Source of the DNA: Hydrangea macrophylla
Lineage: Eukaryota > Streptophyta > Magnoliopsida > Cornales > Hydrangeaceae
Assembly: GCA_033977485.1 (NCBI GenBank)
Contig: CM066988.1
Location: forward strand, 71,167,169-71,231,168
Reading direction: 5' to 3'
DNA length: 64,000 bases
The notes under the pieces were generated by a model, which was given only the letters and a program-made list of their open reading frames with translations, was not told the origin of the DNA and ran no database searches. Each line of letters starts with the position of its first letter. Position 1 is the first letter of the stretch. The position numbers and the translations under genes are program-made. Below, in pieces: positions 1 to 10,860 of the stretch.

Positions 1-1391
1 AGAAACTAGCAGAGAATTTTTATCAACCCATACTACTCGAAAGGTTGGGGAAGTGGTTCACGGGTGAGTTTCATTTTAATGATTACACATTAGGAAACCA
101 CATTCATTGAGCTTCCACCATCAATGACAATTTAACAAAGGGTGTCACTACATTTAAGGATAGTTTGGAAAATGCTAGTGCATTTCAAGTCTTCTTTTTA
201 TGCTATTGTGGAAAGAATATACTACATTACATTGAGGTTTTCTACATTATCCTTATTTTGAACACCTTCCTCCTCCTCCTCTGATGCTATATAGTTAGGG
301 ATGGCATCAACTTGATCCAAGGCATCTGTATTGATCAAGTCTCTGACTTCACAGTCTATAGTTAAGGTATAGTTACTGCAATGGGATGCAATGTCTCCCT
401 TTGGATTGGTGATCGAAGAAGCTTCTCAATCTTGAGAGATTTGTAAAAGGAATTCTCTAGGGTATCAGGAGAGTGGAGATTAAGTTCTCTCTTGATTTCA
501 GAGCGTAACCCATTGATAAATTTTCTAACAGTGAGCCAAGCTTCTTATTTATGCCATAATGCATAAAAAGCTCCTCAAATCAAGCTAAATAATCGATTAC
601 ACTAGATGTGGATTGCCTTAGGTTCATCCATTGATCAAGTAATTGCCTTTTATGGAAAGTAGAGAGGTACTTTTCTTTGAGTTTTGTCTTGATTTTAACC
701 TAATATGTGATTAGCGGTTCACCTACATGGTCTAAATACGCCTGAACTACTTGCCAATATCTCTTCGCAGCTCCAACTAACTTCATCTTATCAAAGCATA
801 CGTGTGAAAATCGGACATATCATAACACTTAAACTTGTCTTCTATGTCAACTAGCCAGTCTAAGAACACATTTGGATTGATCCTTCCATCAAAACTAGGA
901 GCATCAATCTTGACTTTCCTAGTAATGCCCTCTGAGTCATAATGTTCATTTTGAGGGTGAAGAGGGGGATATCTTTGTAAAGGGCGATGTTAGAGCCTTT
1001 CATGAAATTTAAAGTCATCACCTGGGAATGAGTCCTTGTCATAGTAGCCTTTGCCAAGGTTGAGATTACCGACTGGGGAAAATCGCTGGCCGTTCTCTAG
1101 GACATAGCTTTCCCTAATGGTGGATTCTCGCTTATGAGGTGCTTAGGGAAAGTTTAGGGTAAGGAGTAATCCACCCCGATGATCGGGTCATCTCTTTGGA
1201 TCACACTGGTAGCCTTTGGGGGGATCATACCCATAGGGTGGTGAGTTGGAGGGTTCACCCCTTTCTTCTGGACGTTTACCTAAATGTTTAGTCAACTGGG
1301 CAATCTCTGATTGGAAGTCCTCATGAATTTGGGCTATTGAGTCACTAAGTGTGTTCATGGCGTTTTCAAGGGTTTGAATTTTGTTGTTCAT
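1..1391 (-). pseudogene. Decayed Ty3-type gag relic (left edge truncated)
   Basis: Reading the minus strand, broken frames resemble plant Ty3 gag. Around 930-790 one frame reads KIDAPSFDGRINPN, then VFLDWL and YDMSD, the familiar start of the capsid-like domain. Around 1391-1188 there is a short N-terminal segment with a coiled-coil look followed by a Pro-rich stretch. Several frameshifts and stops interrupt it, so it is not functional. It continues off the left edge. Its own LTR and primer site lie to the right at 2296-2581, consistent with a minus-strand element. The match is to chromovirus-like gag by memory of the family; the exact lineage is uncertain. Confidence 0.7.
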
Positions 1392-2295
1392 ACCAGATTA
1401 AGCATCTTCAAGGTCATGAATGGTCATGATGACGTCAAAATTGAGGCAAAAATGCGGCAAAGAAAAGTGTGGTATAGCCGATTTCATATTCAAATTGCAA
1501 TATTTAATGAGATTAGTACTTTCGTTAATGTTCAAGCAAGAAAGAAGAAAGCAATAAAGTGACTAAATATAGTTTGCATACCAACGTGGTTTGCGGTGTC
1601 GAGTGACAAGGGTAAGTGGGGTTGGAAAGTAAAGATATATGATAATCGGGTCTAATTTCTATTAACTTACAAGTGAATGAATAAATCAAAATTTTCAAAA
1701 GAAGAATTGTGTACCTTTTCGAAGAGCCAAAGTAGCCTTGACCATCTTGTCACAGGCAGTCAACAAGCATGTATTGTTTTGGGAACCTCTTGAGTAATGA
1801 TCAAGATTTTTTTTGTGGACATTCTTGGGGTTCTTGTGGACTTTCCGAAAGTTATTGGGGTGATGTAGATCTTCTTCTGTATTTTTTCTTTCTTTCTTTC
1901 TTTTTTTTTTTTTTTTTGGTTTTTCAGGAGATAAGATCAAACAGATTTGTTATTTTTCTCAACTAGGTTTTTCACGGCAAAAGGCAGAGGTGAGGTGGGC
2001 GGCTGCATAGTTTGGTGGCTATCATGGTGTGTCAAGGGCTGTTTGGCTGATATGCAAAATTGGACATGATCTGGTAAAGGTTTGGTTTCAATTGATTGGT
2101 TCAAGGCTATATATGGTGAGATGGATACTGATGGTTGGTAAGATAATGGTTATGAGTTATAGGGTACTGTTTGGGGTGGCGGTAGATATGGTGGTAAGGG
2201 CTAATGTAGTTTAGGTTTTGCAAGGTTTGGAAGATGATGAAAACAAAGGGGTTGTTTGGGTGGTGTGGAAATAAGATGAGTTGAACCAGAAGTTT
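1392..2295 (-). other. 5' leader of the left relic element
   Basis: Non-coding stretch between the gag relic and its primer site. It holds a TTTC/poly-T tract at about 1885-1920. No other gene is visible. Confidence 0.5.
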
Positions 2296-2308
2296 GGCTC
2301 TAATACCA
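2296..2308 (-). promoter_or_regulatory. Primer binding site, initiator-Met type (one mismatch)
   Basis: The minus strand reads TGGTATTAGAGCC. This is the usual plant initiator-Met primer site TGGTATCAGAGCC with one C-to-T change. It lies 2 bp from the LTR end at 2311. Confidence 0.75.
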
Positions 2309-2310
2309 AT

Positions 2311-2336
2311 TGATGTAGATCCAGAAGGTGAAGAAG

Positions 2337-2388
<52 letters not shown>

Positions 2389-2581
2389 CAGAGGAAGCAT
2401 AATATCAATGTTTTAATTCATCAAAATTTGTCCACACAAAATTCCCAATGCCCTTTAAATAGGCAAACTAAAAAGAAGTAAATCATAATACTATCCTAAA
2501 ATCACGCAGTGAATAACAAGGAAATATATCCCTAAATGTAAGCACATAAATATTTAAAATTCATATAATTGATTCCCATCA
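2311..2581 (-). mobile_element. Short LTR (271 bp) of the left relic, 5' LTR
   Basis: Bounded by TGATG at 2311 and CATCA at 2581, giving 5-bp inverted ends, and directly abutting the primer site. A GA microsatellite lies inside it. The partner LTR is outside the window, so the boundary rests on the PBS and the terminal inverted repeat. Confidence 0.65.
2341..2386. repeat. (GA)n microsatellite
   Basis: 23 uninterrupted GA units inside the 271-bp LTR. Confidence 0.95.
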
Positions 2582-3769
2582 CAGGTGCACTCTCATTTAT
2601 ATGTGAGTGAAATAATGTTTTCTGGATCAAATATTCTTGCATATGACACTTTGAAAAATGTATGACACAAATAGAACAATAGTCTCATGAGTAAGATGCT
2701 AACAATCAAGAATTATAATAATCACCGTGCTTAATCCCCTTTATTTTTTTATTTTCAAATCCAAAGCATATGTCCTAAGGATCAATTAGGACTTCATTCA
2801 AGGGATAAAACGTAAGCCAGGGATAAGGCAAAAAAATGAATGGAAAATGACAAATCAAAGAGTCCGAGAGTGGCTTTAAATGGGCACATAATTTCGAATT
2901 TGGGCTTTTTTTCCCAATCAATTCTTATAATTATATGTTTTATTTTATTCTCCTTCTCTTCCAATTCTCTCCTTTCATCTCTATTTTCTTTTCATACACC
3001 ATTATTTTTCTTCAGATTGCCCCCTTTTTTTTTAAACATTCTCATCCATTTTCCTTCATAAACTTCCCTTCATACCAATTATACCACTTTTTTTTAACTA
3101 GCATGCTTGTTATGAAGATACCAACTTCAAAACACAAAAGCTTCCCCAATCAACATTACTAGACCAATTTCAACATAAGTACATATTTCCAGTACTCTCA
3201 GAATATGGGTACATCATATATATTTATCTCTTTTTTCGACAAACTCCATGTCGGAGAGAGTAGGATAATAGGTGAACAAATAAAAAGGCCAATAATTTTT
3301 TGTTTTGACGTTTAACAGGCTAACAAGGGATAATATTTTGCAATTTTTTTTTTTCAGATTTGGGTAGATCAAAAGGCAGAAAGAGGTGCAACACAAAAAT
3401 GGCCTAAAATCATCTCCTATAGGCATATGGTTCTTCATTGTTTACAATATTCAACAAGGATATGTTTTTTTTAAAGACATGGCAATTTGACAAAGATCAT
3501 ATTTCTCTCTCTTTTTTTTTTTTCTATTTTTCTTATTCTGAACTGTTAACCAAATGAAGGGTAGTAAGACTATATGACAAGTTAATTAGCATCCACAAGA
3601 AAATTGATGAGTAAATAATAATATCCCTAAAAAAAAAACAAATGGCTCAAAACTCACAATGGTTTAGTCTCCACACTAGGTCATCCAAAAATCCGAATTA
3701 TATTCCAATCCAATCTAAAGAAATATTCATGTGACTACATGCAGTTCAATGAGTATGAGTATACAATTC
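2582..3769. other. AT-rich sequence, no gene recognised
   Basis: High A+T with several poly-T runs (for example about 3030-3040, 3090-3100 and 3510-3522). The short open frames are low-complexity Phe/Ser/Ile-rich and look like chance. I see no domain, RNA gene or clear mobile-element end. Confidence 0.5.
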
Positions 3770-4600
3770 TGTTAGGAAACTGCATTCCCAGAATCCGTTG
3801 ACAACGCGTATAAGTTGGTACTGCAAAAAATTTTGTGAAATCCAGAATAACCCTACAAGGGCCGAACTAGGGTTACCTTGAACTGCAAATACGGATTGCT
3901 GTAGTAGACAAATTGAGAACACGGGCTCGATAACAGCTCACGATCTTCTACCGTATTCCTCTGTTACTAGAATATCGAACTGAGTGTGGGCTCTTTTGAA
4001 ATTCTTTTTGTTTTCTGCTCTCCCTTTCATGCTCTCTTTTCTATTCCGAGTTACAATACTCTTGATGGAAAAACGCAAACTGAGAAGAGAGCCAAAGCAG
4101 CATATACATAGGCAACGATAGGGACCATAAGAAGTCAATAAGGAATAGGCTTCCTTATGGAATTAGGAAACCTAATTCGAACTGAATCAGATTCCTATTT
4201 CCATAAATTATAATTCACACCACTAAGAATCATAATTGCACTCCTACCCTTATCTCAAAATTTTATTTCAAGCTCCATGTTATTAAATGCTTATTATCTC
4301 CCCACGTTAAGATTACATATATCTATTAATTAAATATATTTACTGACAATCATATTTAATTAACCTCTTAAAATTCTTTCAGATCCTCTGCTTAACTTAT
4401 CTAATATGTCGGATACAAAATCCACCTGTAGGGTTTGACATAATCAAATCTTATAAGCCTTCTCAAGGGGATATCATCAATCCCAAAATTGAGACATAGA
4501 TTCCATCATTAATTAGTATCCACCACACAATTAATATTGTCACCCAATCCAATGAGATATTGACGCATTTAAGGATCTCACCCTTTTAGGGATCAAAGTG
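3770..4600 (-). mobile_element. Old Copia-type LTR, left part (split by element A)
   Basis: Begins TGTTAGGAAAC at 3770. After removing element A it continues at 48369-48829. The right part ends near a stretch whose complement, CTAAAAGCCATGTTTTATG, resembles the start of common plant Copia LTRs. No coding sequence remains. Total length would be about 1.29 kb. Identification is from remembered family text, so moderate confidence only. Confidence 0.45.
4596..4600. repeat. Target-site duplication of element A (left), AAGTG
   Basis: AAGTG immediately precedes the left LTR of A and is repeated exactly at 48364-48368 after the right LTR. Confidence 0.95.
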
Positions 4601-7324
4601 TGTGGATATCGCAGGTTGTCTTCAAATTTTACCCACTTTTAAAACAAATATTTTCAAATTCAAAGAGTCGCCACTTAATTTTTAAAAGGAAAAAATTAAG
4701 AAACCATTTTAAAAGCAAACTGATCTTTTGCGAAACCAAAGATAAACTGGGTCCGGGGATTATGGAATGAAAGGGGAAGGAGCCCGGCGGACTAAAACAC
4801 CCCCTTTCATCCTATCTCACGATAGGCCTCTACTCAACATCCTTTTTAATCAAATTAATAATCTAAGCATGCCCTCAATTAATACATATATGTAGGTATA
4901 CATAACACAAGCATGTTGAAAGGGTGCAAAATTGCTAACGGTAAAATATCATTCATAAGTCACATAATTCAACTAGCAAACATCATGATATGCAATAGAG
5001 AACTAGAAAACATACCCGGGATCCGGCCGCGAATATCAAACGTGCAATGCATGCAAAAATAAACCTAAGAAAGGTCTCTAATACATATATACACATAAGG
5101 CAAAACCTAAGCTAAGGTGTCGCACATGGGGTCGAAAAATCAATTAAAATCAATAAAATAGATTAAACTAGAGAAGAGTTGAGAAATTGTACCTCAAAGT
5201 GCTACAAAACAAAGGTTAGTACACATGCCTTAGACAAGATATAATATCAAAAGGTAATTAATCATAGGTCATGTTCAATTAAATTCAACTAAGTCCAACT
5301 TCATCCAAGAACTAGTTCTAACTATAAGCATCAATGTACATGAATGAATGAATGATTATGAACAAGGGTGAGACATGAATTTATTCACCAATTTGGATCA
5401 CTAAGCCTCTGGATTTAATCTAAATTATCATTATTCAAAACATGGTTTGGGTCTCAAGACATTAGGAGACCATTTGAGTTAAAATAAATAAGATTAGATG
5501 AAAACAGTAGCAGTTTTTTTTGTAATTTACAGAGAGCAGACCAGACGTTCAAAAATAGAAATAAAATACTTTTGATGGTTGGATCTTATTGATTTTTGGA
5601 TATGTTATGCCTCTGTGAGTCTAGTTTCTAACCCAAAAAGAAAATCGAGGTTTCAACGGTTAGATCGCCGGGAATACTGAAAATACTAGACCTCACTCAG
5701 GATTCTGCAACTCTCTGTCCAGAGATCTTGTATGATTTTCTAAAAATAGTAAAAAAATGAGAAACACTTAGATCTTTTTAGGGTACCTTCCTAACACATT
5801 AAGGTACTTATAAAAAATTATTTGAGACCCCGAAAACTTAATTAGGGTTCTGATTTATTAATTTCAAAACGGACTTACTATTCTGAAAGTATTTTAAAAC
5901 TCTGGACAGATTGTATTTAGCTCACAAAAACCATGATCAAACCCTTCTAATCACAAGATCTTGCTAAAACAAAAATCACAGTGGTAAAACAATGTGTTAT
6001 GAACATTTTCCCGTTGGTTTCATTCGATTCCAACGGTCGGATTTCAAACTAAAAATCCTTGATCAAAAACAGTTTATGAACCCACTGTTTCATTTTGCTA
6101 GTTCAAGTTTATTGATTGGCCTCAACTATTAAAACATGAAGTTGGGGCTCAAACCAAACTACTTCTTCTACCATTTGATGGTCATTGAAGACTATGAGGC
6201 ACACCACACTTATGGATCTTGATGAAGTATTGAAATGAACTTCACAAAATCCTCAAATAAAGAACTCAAACCTATGGACCAAAACTTGAGTTCAAAATAT
6301 TACTCCTACCATTTGATGGTCATTGGAGTCTAAATATAGTTACATCTACTTAAAACCTCATTGGAATATAGTAAGGATTTCATAAGATTCCTTAATGAAG
6401 AGGTTCAAGTTATGGATTGAAATTTGAATCTCTCTAACTATATATAGATTAAAATTATGATTCATTCTAACCTCCATGTAGATCATGAGATCTTAGAAGT
6501 TGAAGAATCAAACTCTAAGAGGTTCAATGAGATATGGAAGATCTCATGAGCCTTTTTAGTGAAATAGAAGTAAGGAAAATCAAAGATTACTTAGAGAAAC
6601 TAAGATTACTCCTACCATTTGATGGTCATTGGAGTCTTAAATGAAGTTAAAATCTAATGAAACCTTATTGGAATATGGTAAGGATTCCATAAGATTTCTC
6701 CATGAAGAGGTTCAAGTCATGGATTAAGACTTGAATCTCACTAATTATATATAGATTAAAATTATGATTCATTCTAACCTCCATGTAGATCATGAGATCT
6801 TAGAAGTTGAATAATCAAACTCAAAGAGGTTCAATGAGATATGGAAGATCTCATGAACCTTACAAGAAATGGTAGAAATAAGAAATCAAAATTTGCTTTG
6901 AGAAACCAAGAACACAAATTCTTCAAAATTGAATTTATTTTAAACCCAAGGCATCAATTAGACCCAAATCAATGAAGTAATATGAGATTCAATCACAAGT
7001 TCTAAGTGGTGTGTGATGAAATGAGGTAAGAAGAGAGGTTTTGAAAATGTGTAAAGTTCCTAGAACTATGAACTTGTGATTGAATGGCCTAATTCTATCA
7101 AATGATTGAGAGGTTACCTCTAAAACCTCAAGGGATTCTTCAACTTCTTGTGAAGATCTTCCAAGACTTCAAGATTTTCTTCAAAATTCTTCAAATTCTT
7201 CAAGCTTCTTCAAGAAATTCTTCTTTTCTCTATATGATTTTGTATCTCTCTCTCTCTCTAAATTCAAGTATATGTGTTGATTCAAGTATATTCCAAGTAT
7301 ATCAAAAATGGAAGAGAAGGTTTG

Positions 7325-7333
7325 TTTATATAG
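7325..7333 (-). promoter_or_regulatory. TATA box in A 3' LTR
   Basis: The minus strand reads CTATATAAA, about 95 bp downstream (in element sense) of the GC-rich array. The same site in the 5' LTR is at 47646-47654. This would make U3 about 0.7 kb and R-U5 about 2.7 kb. Confidence 0.6.
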
Positions 7334-7429
7334 ACCATCAATCCAGGGATAAATGGGTAAATTCGGGGTGGAAACCCATGTGCAAAGATTTCTTCTAGAA
7401 CATGTGAGAAAAGCAGTCTGTTACAGCCA

Positions 7430-7554
7430 GCGGCACTCGACGGGTGTCGGCGACACTCTCTGAATGCCGGGCGGCACTCTCTGAGTGCCGGGCGGCAAAC
7501 ACTGAGTGCCGGCGCGGCACTCAGTGAGTGCCGCCGCGTTTTCCGCGTGCCGGG
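7430..7554. repeat. GC-rich inverted-repeat array in A 3' LTR
   Basis: A series of units built on GGCACTC...GAGTGCC, including GGCACTCAGTGAGTGCC, stands out in an AT-rich LTR. The same kind of array recurs in the 5' LTR (47751-47875) and upstream of both antisense genes of A (31026-31132 and 34876-34980). Confidence 0.85.
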
Positions 7555-8044
7555 GCTAACTGAATTTTGTCCCTCTTTTTGATTTTTCAAAAATATGTTG
7601 GTGTAAACACAATTTTTCTATTCTATATATATATATATATTTGTATTAATATCCCCCATGTGCATGGTATCAACCATGTGCATGGTATATTTTGAATATA
7701 CTACTCTCTTTTTTTGTATTTTCTCCTTTTCCAAGATTTTTATTTATTTTGTCTTCCTATTTCTCTCAAAAGAACTCTTTATTATTTTTATTTTTTCTTA
7801 AAATCCGGTTCCCAGACTGGGTTTCTCACGCGTTCTTTATTATTCGGGTTTCTCCCGAATACCCAAACTCTCTCTCTCTTCCTTCTCCTTTTTATATTTT
7901 CTATTTTAATTTTGAAATTTGCCTTGAAGAATCATTTTGAATTTTCTGGAAGATCTTCGAATGTCACCGATCATTGTCATCATCGGTCTTTGAGAGGTAA
8001 CCAATCCCTGGATTTGACGTTTGGTCAAAATTGGGGTGTCTACA

Positions 8045-8058
8045 GTTTGCCCCTCTTT
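8045..8058 (-). promoter_or_regulatory. Polypurine tract of element A
   Basis: The minus strand reads AAAGAGGGGCAAAC directly against the 3' LTR start TGTAGACA. Element B has the identical 14-mer at 27235-27248. Confidence 0.85.
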
Positions 8059-8529
8059 GACAGAGCTCGTGAAGCAACGCGTATCACAAGCAAATGTCAA
8101 AGCCTGTGTGAAAGACAAGCCTTTGACCAAATAGTCGAATCCAGATAAAAACAAAAGTGCGTTGCAAAAACAGGCGCGCAAATAGCCAAATGCTGGTCGT
8201 GCTCAATGGTGAGCTGCCTACGTATCCCAACGGGAATCAGACCAGGACGTAGTTCAGGCAAAGGACAACAACACACCAACGCAGGTAGTCACACAGATGA
8301 ATGCACCTATCTCATCGTGATGCACATGCTCATGCAATCTTATATCTTATGCTTCCAAACGTGATGTTCCTGAGTCACGTTACTCTTCCTATTATCAGAA
8401 ATGCACCCTATACATTGAATTATCCTATTATGACACCGTCTTACTCTAGGAATATTATGACTATTGTACACTTCATATGCATATGAGAATCGTCTGATTG
8501 ACTGAGATGCGCTCTGCGCCTTATACCCC
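8059..8529 (-). other. 3' untranslated part of element A
   Basis: Non-coding. It contains one copy of the conserved CTACG...CGTAG hairpin (8218-8252) and short AT-rich sequence leading into the 73-bp array. Confidence 0.7.
8218..8252 (-). ncRNA. CTACG...CGTAG RNA hairpin, element A copy near 3' LTR
   Basis: The minus strand has outer arms CTACG and CGTAG and inner arms TTCCC and GGGA around a GTT loop, matching the motif found downstream of pol in A and B. Element B has the equivalent copy near its 3' LTR at 27049-27083. The role is unknown. Confidence 0.55.
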
Positions 8530-9812
8530 ATAGCCGAATCAGGTAGCACGCAGAGAGATTGAGCAGCTCTATGCTCAAAATCCCCAAAATCATCTGATCG
8601 GCTAAGCCAAATCAGGTAGCACGCAGAGAGATTGAGCAGCTCTATGCTCAAAATCCCCAAAATCATCTGATCGGCTAAGCCGAATCAGGTAGCACGCAGA
8701 GAGATTGAGCAGCTCTATGCTCAAAATCCCCAAAATCATCTGATCGGCTAAGCCAAATCAGGTAGCACGCAGAGAGATTGAGCAGCTCTATGCTCAAAAT
8801 CCCCAAAATCATCTGATCGGCTAAGCCAAATCAGGTAGCACGCAGAGAGATTGAGCAGCTCTATGCTCAAAATCCCCAAAATCATCTGATCGGCTAAGCC
8901 AAATCAGGTAGCACGCAGAGAGATTGAGCAGCTCTATGCTCAAAATCCCCAAAATCATCTGATCGGCTAAGCCGAATCAGGTAGCACGCAGAGAGATTGA
9001 GCAGCTCTATGATCAAAATCCCCAAAATCATCTGATCGGCTAAGCCGAATCAGGTAGCACGCAGAGAGATTGAGCAGCTCTATGCTCAAAATCCCCAAAA
9101 TCATCTGATCGGCTAAGCCGAATCAGGTAGCACGCAGAGAGATTGAGCAGCTCTATGCTCAAAATCCCCAAAATCATCTGATCGGCTAAGCCGAATCAGG
9201 TAGCACGCAGAGAGATTGAGCAGCTCTATGCTCAAAATCCCCAAAATCATCTGATCGGCTAAGCCGAATCAGGTAGCACGCAGAGAGATTGAGCAGCTCT
9301 ATGCTCAAAATACCCCAAAATCATCTGATCGGCTAAGCCGAATCAGGTAGCACGCAGAGAGATTGAGCAGCTCTATGCTCAAAATCCCCAAAATCATCTG
9401 ATCGGCTAAGCCGAATCAGGTAGCACGCAGAGAGATTGAGCAGCTCTATGCTCAAAATCCCCAAAATCATCTGATCGGCTAAGCCGAATCAGGTAGCACG
9501 CAGAGAGATTGAGCAGCTCTATGCTCAAAATCCCCAAAATCATCTGATCGGCTAAGCCGAATCAGGTAGCACGCAGAGAGATTGAGCAGCTCTATGCTCA
9601 AAATCCCCAAAATCATCTGATCGGCTAAGCCGAATCAGGTAGCACGCAGAGAGATTGAGCAGCTCTATGCTCAAAATCCCCAAAATCATCTGATCGGCTA
9701 AGCCGAATCAGGTAGCACGCAGAGAGATTGAGCAGCTCTATGCTCAAAATCCCCAAAATCATCTGATCGGCTAAGCCGAATCAGGTAGCACGCAGAGAGA
9801 TTGAGCAGCCCT
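8530..9812. repeat. 73-bp tandem array (about 18 copies) in element A
   Basis: The phrase AGGTAGCACGCAGAGAG recurs every 73 bp from 8541 to 9783, with one copy lengthened by 1 bp near 9306. Each unit has two inverted repeats: TCGGCT-A-AGCCGA and TTGAGCA-GCTCTA-TGCTCAA. Copies are nearly identical. Element B inserted into the last unit, whose remainder is at 30495-30541. Confidence 0.95.
9808..9812. repeat. Target-site duplication of element B (left), GCCCT
   Basis: GCCCT precedes the 5' LTR of B and is repeated at 30490-30494. Confidence 0.93.
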
Positions 9813-10690
9813 TGTAGACACCCCATTTTGTCGGCTATCGGATTTAGGAGACCCATAGATTGGTGGTTCACAATGATCGCAAAAGACTCGAAAGGACTCT
9901 CGGGAGTCAGCTCCATCTCTCAGAATGCTCAGGATGACCAAAATGCCCCTAAAAGCCCGAAAACTCCCAGATTTGGTCCCAAAGTTCTGAAAACATACTA
10001 TGTCATAAGAAAAGCGATAAAAAGAGTTTTAAAGAGAAATCAGATAAAATCGTCGACTCCCAGAGACCCCCGGAAGTCCCGGAAGTTCCCGGAAAGTCCC
10101 CGTTGACCGGTTTGACCAAGGTTTGACCAGGTTTGACCAAGGTTTGACCAGGTTTGACCAAGTTTGACCGAAATCGTCCGAATTCACCAAAATCATTTTA
10201 AATCACGGGAAAAGTGTTAAAACAAGTTCCAAAAAGAAAATCGAGCGAAAACACCAGCTCCCGGGAACTCCCGGAGGTTTCTAGAACTTCCCGGGAATCC
10301 CAGGTTTGACCAGTTTGACCAGAATTTGACTTTGGAACCGGGGTGCCGAAACAATTTTCAAATATTTTTCATGGATACTAGAGGTCAATAGCTTTCCAAC
10401 GGTATATCGCACATAATTTCTGGATTTAAAACGAATTTATTATGAATTTCCAAAGGCGAAAAAGGCGATCAAATCGGCTTTTATCGCGAATACCGCAAAA
10501 CTTTTCAAAGTGACCTATCCCCGAACTATTTTTTTATGTAAAGTAGACTCCATTACCTTTCCAACGGTATATCACAACCTCAATTTGGAGTTCATACGCA
10601 TTTTCTGTGAATTTCGGACGAAATAGGGCCTTTTCGCGAATACCGGAACATCAGGGGGCCTAAACAGCATTATCCAGACGAAGGGAGGAG

Positions 10691-10724
10691 CAGTGCCGCC
10701 GCGGCACTGGCCCACTGAACAGTG
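10691..10724. repeat. GC-rich palindromic module in B 5' LTR
   Basis: Contains CAGTGCCGCCGCGGCACTG, a near-perfect palindrome, then CCCACTG and CAGTG. The 3' LTR copy is at 28117-28150. A three-unit version lies upstream of the antisense PMD gene (25567-25629) and in solo LTR C (50545-50606). Confidence 0.85.
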
Positions 10725-10852
10725 AGTTTTTGTAATTATTTTTGTAGTCCCATTTTGATTAATTAAAAGCCAAAACGACATAGTTTTATGATTTCAGATG
10801 TTTGGAGCCAATGGGAACACTTTTAAAACCCCAAAACCACCCCAAGTTGGCC

Positions 10853-10860
10853 TATATAAA
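10853..10860 (+). promoter_or_regulatory. TATA box in B 5' LTR
   Basis: TATATAAA about 130 bp after the GC-rich palindrome. Same site in the 3' LTR at 28279-28286 and in solo LTR C at 50751-50758. Confidence 0.65.

Larger units (their letters stand above)
4601..8044 (-). mobile_element. Element A, 3' LTR (3444 bp)
   Basis: On the minus strand it starts TGTAGACACCCC and ends CGATATCCACA. Its U3 side holds a GC-rich inverted-repeat array (7430-7554) and a TATA box. An imperfect tandem duplication of about 300 bp is visible, with units beginning near 6299 and 6601 and sharing CCATTTGATGGTCATTGGAG. A third, weaker copy of that phrase lies near 6170. No coding capacity beyond chance frames. Confidence 0.93.

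Noticed and set aside
7102..8181. Frames of 60-144 codons in the A LTR (and copies near 47423-48371)
   Set aside because: Low-complexity, overlapping frames inside an LTR, with no domain; best read as chance.
8530..9812. CRISPR-like look of a regular 73-bp array
   Set aside because: Units are identical throughout with no unique spacers, and the setting is a plant retrotransposon.
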